Shown here: in pieces, positions 37,045-44,765 of the stretch
Numbering within the stretch: the first letter of the stretch is position 1
Layout: each line of letters begins with the position of its first letter
Source of the DNA: Sphingobium sp. AP49
GTDB taxonomy: Bacteria; Pseudomonadota; Alphaproteobacteria; Sphingomonadales; Sphingomonadaceae
Direction of reading: 5' to 3'
Length of the DNA stretch: 64,000 nucleotides
Assembly (NCBI RefSeq): GCF_000281715.2
Contig: NZ_CP124576.1
Span: 1,557,501 to 1,621,500 of the forward strand
Notes under the pieces: generated by a model
Told to the model about the DNA's origin: nothing
The model's database searches: none
The model's input: the letters and a program-made list of their open reading frames with translations, nothing else
Translations under genes and position numbers: made by a program

Positions 37045-38166
37045 TTACCGATGCTGCGCGTGCGCGTCAGCGCCGCTGTGAGAGGAGTGATCGGCTGCAG
37101 GCGCAGCCGCACCAGCGCCCGGCGCGTCGGGGGCGGTTTCCTGCCCCTTGTTGCGGTCTTCCTGGTCGATCACATGGCTGTTGGGGAAGTCGTACTGGAG
37201 ACCTTCGGTTTCCTTGGCCGATTCCTTGCCGGCGCCGCCCATCATGTTGACGTGCATGAGATCGCTCATGCAGCGCTGGCCGGGCTTGGGGCAGAGATTG
37301 ACGACGGCGTCGAACAGCTTGGGATCGGCGGCCGAATAATAGGCGACCGGCGCCTTTTCGCTGGGCTTGGCAAGGGTCAGATAGACATTGCGGTCGAGGG
37401 CGGCATTGCCGGCCTTCACCTTGGCGACCCAGGCGTCGAAGCCGGCCTGGTCCAGCGCCTTGTAGCCAAAGCGCATATGGGTGAAGCCCGCTCCCGAATA
37501 GTTGGCGGAGAAGCCGGTGCCGGTGACGGCCTTGTTGGCGACGGCGTGGAGCTGGGTCTTCATGCCGGGCATGGCGTAGATCTGGCCGGCCAGTTCAGGA
37601 ACGTAGAAGCTGTTCATCACGGTCGAGGCGGTGATGTCGAAGCGGACCGGGACATTGGTCGGCAGCGCCAGTTCATTGACGGTGGCGATGCCCAGATCGG
37701 GGTAGATGAAGAGCCATTTCCAGTCGAGCGCCACGACCTGGACGGTCAGCGGCTTGACCTTGGGGTCGATCGCGGTGGTGGCGTCGATCCGGTCGAGCGG
37801 ACGATAGGGGTCCAGCTTGTGCGTGCTCACCCAGGTCAGCGCGCCGAGGCAGATGATGATCAGGAGCGGGGCCGACCAGATCAGCAGCTCCAGCTTGGTG
37901 GAATGATCCCAGTCGGGGTCATATTCCTTCTCGGCGGCCTGGTTCGCGGCGCGGTAACGCCAGGCGAAATAGACGACCAGTGCCATGACGGGGATGACAA
38001 TGAGGAGCATCAGCGCGGTCGAGATCAGGATCAGATCGCGCTGCTGCACCGCAATGTCGCCCGACGGGTTCATCACGACCCAGTTGCAGCCCGCCAGCGG
38101 CGCCGCAAGGATCGCGGAGGACCAGCGCAAAAGCCGGCTCCAATTGGGTGAGTGAGGGTGTGACAT
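37045..38166 (-). CDS. cyoA: Cytochrome bo3 ubiquinol oxidase subunit II (lipoprotein)
   Basis: The 373-aa protein has a lipobox (PLAGC, Cys27), two membrane helices (about 45-68 and 93-112) and a cupredoxin domain with [13 protein letters not shown] that lacks the CuA ligands, as expected for a quinol oxidase. The C-terminus is extended (about 60 residues after [11 protein letters not shown]), Ala/Pro/His-rich and low complexity, ending AHAQHR, which is longer than E. coli CyoA. It is the first gene of the operon; no cyoE (haem O synthase) gene is present in it. Confidence 0.96.
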   Translation of the reverse strand: MSHPHSPNWSRLLRWSSAILAAPLAGCNWVVMNPSGDIAVQQRDLILISTALMLLIVIPVMALVVYFAWRYRAANQAAEKEYDPDWDHSTKLELLIWSAPLLIIICLGALTWVSTHKLDPYRPLDRIDATTAIDPKVKPLTVQVVALDWKWLFIYPDLGIATVNELALPTNVPVRFDITASTVMNSFYVPELAGQIYAMPGMKTQLHAVANKAVTGTGFSANYSGAGFTHMRFGYKALDQAGFDAWVAKVKAGNAALDRNVYLTLAKPSEKAPVAYYSAADPKLFDAVVNLCPKPGQRCMSDLMHVNMMGGAGKESAKETEGLQYDFPNSHVIDQEDRNKGQETAPDAPGAGAAAPAADHSSHSGADAHAQHR

Positions 38167-38353
38167 GGCGCGCGCCTAACCCTTCCGCAAGGAGTCGGAT
38201 AGTGGGCAATTTGTCCAATTGTGTGCGAACGCAAAAAAATCTTCATATGTGGGATACTGCTTAGACTCTGCGGGTTTTCTGTTATGTTGCCATTCTCTGG
38301 CCGTCGGGAGACCCACAACAGGCACCTTCGGCCCAGCAAGGGAGCGGATGCCT
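38167..38353. promoter_or_regulatory. Divergent region between cyoA and the MFS gene
   Basis: The 187-bp gap is locally AT-rich. CAATT-tgtcc-AATTG (38207-38221) is an inverted repeat with 5-base arms placed about 40 bases upstream of cyoA, a possible regulator site. A good RegA-type GNG...GNC pattern was not clearly seen. The promoter itself could not be assigned with confidence. Confidence 0.35.
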
Positions 38354-39685
38354 ATGAGTTCACAGGCCATTGCCTTCACCTCGACCCAGCTTGAGGATGA
38401 TGCGCGCCTTATCAATGCGCGAGACCATTCGATCGCGCCGGGTGATATTTCCATCGGTGTGATCATTGGACGCACCTCCGAATTCTTCGATTTCTTCGTT
38501 TACGCCATTGCCTCGGTCATCGTGTTTCCGAGCCTGGTCTTTCCCTATGTCGATGCCCTGACGGGGACGCTCTATTCCTTCGCGATCTTCGCGGTGGCCT
38601 TCATCACGCGGCCGATCGGCTCGCTGATCTTCATGGCGATCGATCGCCATTATGGCCGCGGTACCAAATTGACGGCCGCCCTGTTCCTGCTGGGCGGGTC
38701 GACCGCGGCGATCGCCTTTATGCCCGGTTATGCGACGATTGGCCACTATGCCGCCGTCGTGCTGGTCATTTTGCGCGCGGCGCAGGGCATTGCGCTGGGC
38801 GGCACCTGGGACGGGCTGGCTTCGCTGCTGTCGCTCAACGCCCCCAAGCATCAGCGTGGCTGGTATGCGATGGTGCCGCAACTGGGCGCGCCGCTGGCGT
38901 TGCTGGTGGCGAGCGGCCTGTTCGCCTTCTTCCTGACGACCCTGTCGCGGGCGGATTTCCTGGACTGGGGCTGGCGCTATCCCTTCTTCGTCGCCTTTGC
39001 GATCAACGTCGTGGCGCTGTTCGCCCGGCTGCGCATCGTCGTGACGCACGAGTTCGAGCGTCTGTTCGAGCAGCGCGACCTGCAGCCGTCCGAAGTGCTG
39101 CCAACGGTCCAGAAGGAAGGGCGCAACATCATCATCGGTGCCTTCGCGCCGCTGGCGAGCTTTGCCCTGTTCCACATGGTCACGGTGTTTCCGCTGAGCT
39201 GGGTGGCGCTGTTCACCGAACAGCCGCTGGAGCGATTCCTGATCATCGAGATGATCGGTGCGTCGGTCGGCCTGCTGGCGATCGTCGTGTCGGGCTTCAT
39301 CGCCGACCAGATCGGCCGGCGCTCGCTGCTGGGCTGGTCGGCGCTGGGCATCGCGATCTTTGCGGTGATGGCGCCGCTGCTGCTGAATGGCGGGGATCTG
39401 GGCGAGGTCGCCTTCATGATCCTGGGCTTCATGCTGCTGGGCCTGGCGTTCGGCCAGTCGTCGGGCGTGGTGGCGTCCAACTTCGCGACGGAATCGCGCT
39501 ATACCGCATCGGCCCTGACGTCGGATCTGGCCTGGCTGGTCGGCGCGGGCTTTGCCCCGCTGCTGGCGCTGCTGCTGTCGGTGAAGTTCGGCCTGGCCGC
39601 GTCGGGCATCTACCTGTTGTCGGGTGCGGTCGCGACGATCGTTGCGCTCTACGTCAACAAGGAACTGGCGGGCCGGGATCGCTGA
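38354..39685 (+). CDS. MFS transporter, metabolite:H+ symporter-like
   Basis: The 443-aa protein has 12 hydrophobic segments with the MHS-type loop FDRHYGRG-like sequence (AIDRHYGRGTKL) between helices 2 and 3 and FIADQIGRRSLLGW between 8 and 9. The N-terminus GRTSEFFDFFVYAIASVIVF resembles sugar/organic-acid symporters (ShiA/ProP group). Start codons at 38348 and 38354 share the same AAGGGAG site; the second has better spacing. Substrate unknown. It is a single gene closed by a strong terminator. Confidence 0.87.
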   Translation: MSSQAIAFTSTQLEDDARLINARDHSIAPGDISIGVIIGRTSEFFDFFVYAIASVIVFPSLVFPYVDALTGTLYSFAIFAVAFITRPIGSLIFMAIDRHYGRGTKLTAALFLLGGSTAAIAFMPGYATIGHYAAVVLVILRAAQGIALGGTWDGLASLLSLNAPKHQRGWYAMVPQLGAPLALLVASGLFAFFLTTLSRADFLDWGWRYPFFVAFAINVVALFARLRIVVTHEFERLFEQRDLQPSEVLPTVQKEGRNIIIGAFAPLASFALFHMVTVFPLSWVALFTEQPLERFLIIEMIGASVGLLAIVVSGFIADQIGRRSLLGWSALGIAIFAVMAPLLLNGGDLGEVAFMILGFMLLGLAFGQSSGVVASNFATESRYTASALTSDLAWLVGAGFAPLLALLLSVKFGLAASGIYLLSGAVATIVALYVNKELAGRDR

Positions 39686-39712
39686 TCCGGCCTGACAGAG
39701 AGGCTGCAAGAG

Positions 39713-39746
39713 AAAGCGTGATCGGCCCGGCCGGTCACGCTTTTTT
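39713..39746. terminator. Intrinsic terminator after the MFS gene
   Basis: AAAGCGTGA...TCACGCTTTTTT forms a stem extended by CGG/CCG with a short loop and a six-T tract. The right arm overlaps the last codons of the convergent glycosyltransferase gene, so it can terminate in both directions. Confidence 0.85.
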
Positions 39747-40616
39747 CATGGGCGCCGACGTTTTCAGGGCGCCGACCCGGGCGCGCATCCGGGCGAGGCC
39801 CTTGCGGTCGAACCAGCCGATCGGCCCGGGGCGCGGGCGCCAGCGCGGCAGCCAGTCGGGATAGAGGCTGACCAGTTCGCGCGGCAGGCCGGTCGGCCCT
39901 TCGCGCGCCATGATGTCGGACACGATGCGGTTCTGATAATAGCGGACCGAATAGTTGATCAGCCGCTTATAGTGCATCCGCCAGGTGAGCGGCCGGGCCA
40001 GGCCGACCGGTTCGCAGGCGAAGCCCGCGCCTTCACAGGCGAGCACCCGCTCCAGTTCCCAGCCGGCGTCGCTCGCCAGATTGGTATGCGCCCAGGATGC
40101 GACCAGGCCGTCGTCGCCGACCAGGTCGTCGGGCAGGCGCAAATCGCGCGCCCGGATGGCGGCGACGAAGCGACCCGACAAGGCGTAGAGATCGCCGAAG
40201 ATGCCGCGTTCGGCGCGCAGGTTGCGGCGATAGGTCTCGACCTCTCGCCCGTTGACGGGCATGCCGGCGGCGGCATTGGCTTGCGGATGGGCGGCGAGGT
40301 CCGCGACCAGCGCATCGATCGATCCGGGTGCGATTTCCGCGTCGCCATCGAGGAAGATGACGGCATCGACCGGCAGGACCAGCAGGTCATGGACGAAATG
40401 GTTCCAGGTGCGCGACTTGCCGCCCGCCGCAATGTCGTGGACGATGACGTTGGCACGGCCGCCCGCCGCCGCCGTGGCGCGGGCGACGGTGGCATCGGTG
40501 GTGCCGTTCACCAGCACATGGAAAAGGGTGTCGGCCCGATCCAGCGGGAGCGAGCCGAGGCAGCCGGCGATCCGGCGCTGTTCCTGATGGGCGAAGATGG
40601 CGACGGCAACGGCCAT
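39735..40616 (-). CDS. Family 2 glycosyltransferase
   Basis: The 293-aa protein has a GT-A fold: AVAIFAHQEQRRIAGCLGSL at the N-terminus, VLVNGTTDAT, and the DxD-type metal motif IFLDGDAEI, followed by an acceptor region with DDLVGDDGLVASW (EDxxL-like). I start at ATG 40616, 7 bases after the ammonium transporter stop; an in-frame ATG 51 bases upstream is possible but would overlap that gene. It is soluble. Sugar and acceptor are unknown. It is probably co-transcribed with amt, an odd pairing. Confidence 0.83.
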   Translation of the reverse strand: MAVAVAIFAHQEQRRIAGCLGSLPLDRADTLFHVLVNGTTDATVARATAAAGGRANVIVHDIAAGGKSRTWNHFVHDLLVLPVDAVIFLDGDAEIAPGSIDALVADLAAHPQANAAAGMPVNGREVETYRRNLRAERGIFGDLYALSGRFVAAIRARDLRLPDDLVGDDGLVASWAHTNLASDAGWELERVLACEGAGFACEPVGLARPLTWRMHYKRLINYSVRYYQNRIVSDIMAREGPTGLPRELVSLYPDWLPRWRPRPGPIGWFDRKGLARMRARVGALKTSAPMKKA

Positions 40617-40623
40617 GGCGGGA

Positions 40624-41892
40624 TCAGCGAAAATCCCAGCTCTGCTGGCCATGCTGCACGGCATCAAGGCCGTCGGCCTCCTCCTGCGGGGAGAGGCGCA
40701 GCGGCAGCACGACGCTGACGATCAGCGCGGCGATGGCGGTGCCGACCAGGCCCCAGAGGGCGACGAGGCAGGCGCCGATCGCCTGGGCGACCAGGGCGCC
40801 GGCCAGGCCGGTGCCTTCAAAGCCGACGCCGCCGAGCAGCGGCAGCACGCACAGCGGGAGCAGCAGGGCGCCGGTCAGGCCGCCCAGGCCATGAATGGCG
40901 AAGAGAGCGGCGGGATCATCGATCCAGCTGCTGGCGATACCGGCGCCGATGCGACAGACGATCGCCGCGCCAAGGCCGATCAGGATCGCGCCGCCGGTGC
41001 CGACCAGTCCGGCCGAGGCGGAAATGGCGGCCAGCCCGGCGATGGCGCCCGACAAAAGGCCGGTGGCGCTGGCATGGGCGCCGAGCAGCCGGTCGATCAG
41101 CGACCAGCAGAGGCTGGCGGTACAGGCGGCGAAGAAGAGGTTGAGGATGGCGATCGCGGCATTGTCGGTGGCGCCCAGCGCCCAGCCGCCGACCGCGCCC
41201 GACAGGCCGATCCAGAACAGCGCGCCGCCGGCAAGGACCAGCAGCGGGGCATGGCCGGTCGCTGATGGATCGCGCCGCCGTCCGGCGATCAGCAACAGGG
41301 CCAGCGCGGAGAAGCCGGCCAGGCCGTGGACCGCAAGGCCGCCGGCGAAATCCATGACGCCCAGGTCCGCGAGCCAGCCGCCGCCCCAGATCCAGTGGAC
41401 CAGAGGGGCATAGACCAGCAGCAGCCAGAGCGGGGCAAAGGCGGCGATCCAGCCGATCGAGGTACGCCCGGCGACTGCGCCGACCACCAGCCCGCCGGCG
41501 AGGACGGCGAAGGCCATCTGGAACAGCACGAAGGCGGATTCCGGGACGGTCAGCCCGTCGCGCAGGTCGGCCATGTTGGCGAGCAGCAAATGAGTGCCAT
41601 TGCCAAGCCAGGCGCCACCCGGCGCATAGGCGAGGCTGTAGCCGGCCACGCCCCAGGCCAGCATGATCGTCGCGGTGGCGGTGACGCTATGGGCCATGGT
41701 GGCGAGGGCGTGGCGGACATTGGCGAGGCCAGCATGGCGCAGCATCAGCCCGGGCAGCGCGGCGAGCAGCAACAACAGGGCACACAGGATCATCCAGCCG
41801 GTGTCGCCGCTGTCGGCCACCGCCCCCTGGGCCGCAGCCGGCTGGGCTGCCAGCAGGGCAGCGAGGAAGGGCAGGGCAAGGGCAGGGCGCAT
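40624..41892 (-). CDS. amt: Ammonium transporter
   Basis: The 422-aa protein has a signal-like N-terminus (to AAAQ, 22) and about 11 helices. It shows the Amt recruitment Asp and first twin His in MDFAGGLAVHGLAG, the second twin His in FAIHGLGGLTGALLL, and the short N-terminal VADSGDTGWMI typical of AmtB (D-x-T-W). The SDPAALFA-like segment (IDDPAALFAIHG) fits the late helix region. No glnK gene is adjacent, unlike most bacterial amt loci; the downstream gene is a glycosyltransferase. Confidence 0.88.
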   Translation of the reverse strand: MRPALALPFLAALLAAQPAAAQGAVADSGDTGWMILCALLLLLAALPGLMLRHAGLANVRHALATMAHSVTATATIMLAWGVAGYSLAYAPGGAWLGNGTHLLLANMADLRDGLTVPESAFVLFQMAFAVLAGGLVVGAVAGRTSIGWIAAFAPLWLLLVYAPLVHWIWGGGWLADLGVMDFAGGLAVHGLAGFSALALLLIAGRRRDPSATGHAPLLVLAGGALFWIGLSGAVGGWALGATDNAAIAILNLFFAACTASLCWSLIDRLLGAHASATGLLSGAIAGLAAISASAGLVGTGGAILIGLGAAIVCRIGAGIASSWIDDPAALFAIHGLGGLTGALLLPLCVLPLLGGVGFEGTGLAGALVAQAIGACLVALWGLVGTAIAALIVSVVLPLRLSPQEEADGLDAVQHGQQSWDFR

Positions 41893-42277
41893 GGGGAAGA
41901 TCCGGTTCGGGTCAGGTCGGCTTAACTAGCGTAGTCAGGGTAAACACTTCCATAAGCAATCCGCATCGCGTTTCCGCAGCGTTTCCGTCGACTAGATGGA
42001 CGCCTGGCGCCGCGCATGGCCCAGCCCGATGGCGGGTCGTGTCGATCACCGACAATGCGGGCTATGCCACCAGCCAGCCCCAGGTGGCGAGGGCGGTCGA
42101 TGTCGGGTCGGGCGCGCAGATCGCCCCCGGCCCGGCCAATGTTGCGGAGCTGATCTGCGAGGGGCAGGGCCGCGTGGACAAAATCGGACGGTCTGGAAGC
42201 GACCATTTTTTGCCGTTGGATGGGTTGAGCGCCATTCCCGATTGCGGACATGGCCCGGCGCTGCAATACCTTCTGCT
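41893..42277. other. 385-bp gap with possible gene remnant
   Basis: Upstream of amt the gap contains two direct GCGTTTCCG copies near 41970-41990. From about 42039 to 42180 one plus frame has strongly GC-rich third positions (SITDNAGYATSQPQ, then VARAVDVGSGAQIAPG) as in real genes, but it has no good start and loses this bias before its end. It may be the fragment of a lost gene. Confidence 0.35.
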
Positions 42278-42448
42278 ATGGCGACCGTGGCAATCGTATT
42301 GATGATATTCTTTGCGGCGTTCGGAAGCGCCATTTTCCTAACTCGCCGCTGGAATGCTGCCGTTGGCATCCTTTGCGGCCTAGGGGTTGGGGTGGCTTGT
42401 TGGGCCATCGCCTCAGTTGGCATATTCGTATGGTTCGCTAACAGCTAA
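42278..42448 (+). CDS. Small two-helix membrane protein
   Basis: The 56-aa product is almost entirely hydrophobic: VAIVLMIFFAAFGSAIFL, a short basic turn TRRW, then AVGILCGLGVGVACWAIAS and VGIFVWFANS. No ribosome site is clear, so the call rests on the amphipathic layout and full two-helix topology only. It lies just before a REP-like element. Confidence 0.4.
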   Translation: MATVAIVLMIFFAAFGSAIFLTRRWNAAVGILCGLGVGVACWAIASVGIFVWFANS

Positions 42449-42470
42449 TCCTTTGCCGCCCGCGAATTTC

Positions 42471-42577
42471 GACCATCTCCCGTCATTGCGAGCGTAGCGA
42501 AGCAATCCATCCCGCGCCGATGGATTGCTTCGCTACGCTCGCAATGACGATGTCCGGCTTTGACGGCTAACGACCAA
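42471..42577. repeat. REP-like palindrome, family A, full copy
   Basis: CGTCATTGCGAGCGTAGCG and its complement (arms 42481-42510 and 42520-42549, nearly perfect 30-base arms) form a long hairpin. The flanks GACCATCTCC and GTCCGGCTTTGACGGC are also conserved. Another full copy in opposite orientation is at 50375-50481 and shorter copies are at 50746 and 57268. Confidence 0.9.
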
Positions 42578-42712
42578 AGTCGGTCACTCGAACATCGCCA
42601 TCCGCGTTCTTGAAACCTACCGCTCATTCAGATGACAAGTAGAACGTCGAATAGCCAAATTTGGTGTAAAGCCGTCATTGCGGGTTCGCCTGTGTCAGAG
42701 CATGATCGAGTG

Positions 42713-43054
42713 ATGAAGTCGGCAACTGCCAAGCTACCAAAGGGTCAAAGCTACCCACTCAAGCCGTCAAGACTGGAAGAGGCGCTAACCTCTGCGAGTT
42801 TGTCGGTCGACGTTTATCTGACCCGAGCGCCCGGGAGATTTTTCAATGCTCATTTTTGGCCGCCAAGCCCTGACATCCCTTATGAGCGCATATACATCCA
42901 AGCTGGTTCTGTGCCGAGCAAAGAGGCATCGGAAGCCCGCGATGAAGTAGAACGCAAGGCGCTTCCGGCGCTTATAACATGGATCAGCGATATACTGGCG
43001 CTCGACGAGAAATCGCCCGCCCGCCGAGAACGACAGGAACTGAAATTCTATTGA
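42713..43054 (+). CDS. Hypothetical protein in AT-richer DNA
   Basis: The 113-aa product (MKSATAKLPKGQSYPLKPS start, then LEEALTSASLSVDVYL) has an alternating beta/alpha pattern and a region with PYERIYIQAGSVPSK and ALPALITWISDIL. GC content and codon use differ from neighbours (TCA, AAA, CAA are frequent), which suggests acquisition. The start is uncertain: the frame is open upstream to 42632. After its stop a different frame continues open to 43200 without clear coding features. Confidence 0.5.
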   Translation: MKSATAKLPKGQSYPLKPSRLEEALTSASLSVDVYLTRAPGRFFNAHFWPPSPDIPYERIYIQAGSVPSKEASEARDEVERKALPALITWISDILALDEKSPARRERQELKFY

Positions 43055-43196
43055 TCGAATGGCCGCTATCGGGCGATCGTCGCCAAACGATTTTTCTTCG
43101 CGAAGCGTCAGCTATGGTCGACTATCTCCTCCAAACAGGACGGTCGCCTAGCCACCCATCCCGGCTATCTGGCGAGCGGGAATTTGGCCCTGCGAT

Positions 43197-43880
43197 CTAA
43201 TAGCTTTCGGCGCCGCACTGGATGCGGCCGGTGCCTTCATTTTCGACGGTGCAGACCGGCTTGCCGGTGACGCTGACGTCGCCCGAGCCGGTGGACCGGA
43301 CGCTGACCGGGCCGTTGGCGGCGAGCGCGACGGTGCCCGGGCCGTCGTTGAGGATCGCCGCCTGGCGCGCGACCAGCCGGTCGGCGGCGATGGCGCCCGG
43401 GCCGCTGATGCGCAGATTGGCGACGCCGGCGGTCCCCGTCAGCGTGGTGCGGCCGCCGCCGGCGAGCGTGACCTGGAGATTGTCGAGCTGGACCGACGCG
43501 ACGCTGACGTCGCCATTGCCGCCCTGGACGATTTCGCCATTCAGGCCCTTCATCGCGCTGACCGTGACGGCGCCGCCACCGGTCAGGACGACCCGGTTCA
43601 CGTCGCCGGTGGAGAGGCGCAGCGTGGCCGGGCCGGGGCTTTTCGCGCCGGGCTGGCCCTTGTCCATCGAGATGATGGCGAGCCGGCCGGAAACATCGAC
43701 ATGCAGCCGGTCGAGCGCGTCCTGCGCGCCGTCGGCCCGGGCCGAGACGCCGGTGCCGGTGGTGATGACCACCGTGACCGGCGCGTCGACGCGGATCTGG
43801 TCGAAGCTGGTGATGGTGAAGCCGCGGGTGGCGGCGCCGGCCGGTCTGGCCCCGGCAAGCAGCGCCGCCGCCATCAGCAT
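43197..43880 (-). CDS. DUF2807-like (head GIN domain) secreted protein
   Basis: The 227-aa protein has a signal peptide (LLAGARPAGA) followed by a repetitive parallel-beta pattern with FDQIRVDAPVTVVITTG, GGGAVTV, GPGAIAADRL and STGSGDVSVTG, the hallmark of the DUF2807/head-GIN auto-adhesive beta-solenoid. The chosen ATG overlaps the stop of the upstream gene by one base (TGATG), so the two are translationally coupled. Two Cys (PVCTVENEG, RIQCGAESY) at the C-terminus probably form a disulfide. Function unknown. Confidence 0.82.
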   Translation of the reverse strand: MLMAAALLAGARPAGAATRGFTITSFDQIRVDAPVTVVITTGTGVSARADGAQDALDRLHVDVSGRLAIISMDKGQPGAKSPGPATLRLSTGDVNRVVLTGGGAVTVSAMKGLNGEIVQGGNGDVSVASVQLDNLQVTLAGGGRTTLTGTAGVANLRISGPGAIAADRLVARQAAILNDGPGTVALAANGPVSVRSTGSGDVSVTGKPVCTVENEGTGRIQCGAESY

Positions 43881-44647
43881 CAGGGGCCGCAATGCGCCTC
43901 GCCCGGTCCCATCGCGTTCGTCGTGCATTGCGCCTTGCCCTTCACATTCACGTCACCGGTGCCCATGATCTTGATAGCGACCGGGCCGTCGGAGGCAAAG
44001 TCGATGTCGCCGGTGCCCAGAATGTCGGCCGAGGCGCGGCCGAGCCGCAGGCCGGCGGCGTCGATGTCGCCGGTGCCGGTGACGCTGAGATCGCCCTGGT
44101 CGGCGGTGCCGGCGAGGGTGATGCTGCCCGTTCCGGTGATTTCCGCCTTGAGCGTGCCAAGCTTCACCTGGCCGATGTCGAGATCACCCGAGCCGGTGAG
44201 CGAGAGGGCGAGTTCGGCCCCTTCCGCCCGGTCGAGGATGAAGTCGCCCGAGCCGGTGACGTCGATCGCCGCGATGGCGGGCAGGGTGACATGGATGGTC
44301 GCGCCCCGGCCGCCATCGACCTTGTTCCACATGCCTTCGGACCTGCGGCCGATCAGCAGACGATCGCCCTTCACCTTGATGTCGAGCAGGGCGATCGACT
44401 TGGCATCGCCATCGGCCGTGACCGAGAATTTGGGGCCGATGGTGACGACGACATTGTCAGGTCCGGTCACGTCGATGCGGCGGAAATCCTTGAGCGCGGC
44501 CCAGTCCTGCGGGGTGCTGGCAGCGGCCGGGGAATCGCTGCTGCCGCCGGACTGGCGATCATTGCTGCGCGAGCAGGCGCTGGTGGCAAGGCCGGCCGCC
44601 AGCAGGACGGCGAGCGGCAGGGTGTGGATCGAAAGCAGGCGGGACAT
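43880..44647 (-). CDS. DUF2807-like lipoprotein
   Basis: The 255-aa protein has a lipobox (ATSAC, near residue 29), a low-complexity Ser/Gly linker, then a head-GIN type domain beginning FRRIDVTGPDNVVVTIG and followed by a ladder of short GTGDID/GSGDLD motifs, each about 18-20 residues apart. The last part holds CTTNAMGPGEAHCG, a Cys pair matching that in the next gene, so the two are paralogues. Start at ATG 44647 with a GGAG site. It is divergent from an M28 peptidase gene. Confidence 0.85.
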   Translation of the reverse strand: MSRLLSIHTLPLAVLLAAGLATSACSRSNDRQSGGSSDSPAAASTPQDWAALKDFRRIDVTGPDNVVVTIGPKFSVTADGDAKSIALLDIKVKGDRLLIGRRSEGMWNKVDGGRGATIHVTLPAIAAIDVTGSGDFILDRAEGAELALSLTGSGDLDIGQVKLGTLKAEITGTGSITLAGTADQGDLSVTGTGDIDAAGLRLGRASADILGTGDIDFASDGPVAIKIMGTGDVNVKGKAQCTTNAMGPGEAHCGP

Positions 44648-44765
44648 CCTATTCTCCATACTGTGTTGCATCCCTAATACGCTTAAGTCGTAGCGGTTCC
44701 AAGCCCCCTTGTTCGTCGGGCAGGATAAGGCATGATAGATATTGAATAACAGAAGGGTAGTCCCG

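Noticed and set aside
34997..37081. A 694-codon open frame on the plus strand over cyoB and cyoC
   Set aside because: It is antisense to highly conserved oxidase genes and rich in Asp, Glu, His, Arg and Gly, a by-product of GC-rich third positions on the opposite strand.
38360..39709. A 449-codon minus-strand frame over the MFS transporter
   Set aside because: The product is extremely Arg/Gln/Asp-rich and antisense to a clear 12-helix transporter.
42478..42560. Hairpins considered as a CRISPR array or small RNA
   Set aside because: There is no regular repeat-spacer pattern and the copies are isolated intergenic palindromes.
42979..43200. Frame continuing after the hypothetical gene at 42713-43054, as a possible frameshifted extension
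   Set aside because: No shared motif or coding bias links the two frames, and the upstream gene has a clean stop; no frameshift can be shown.
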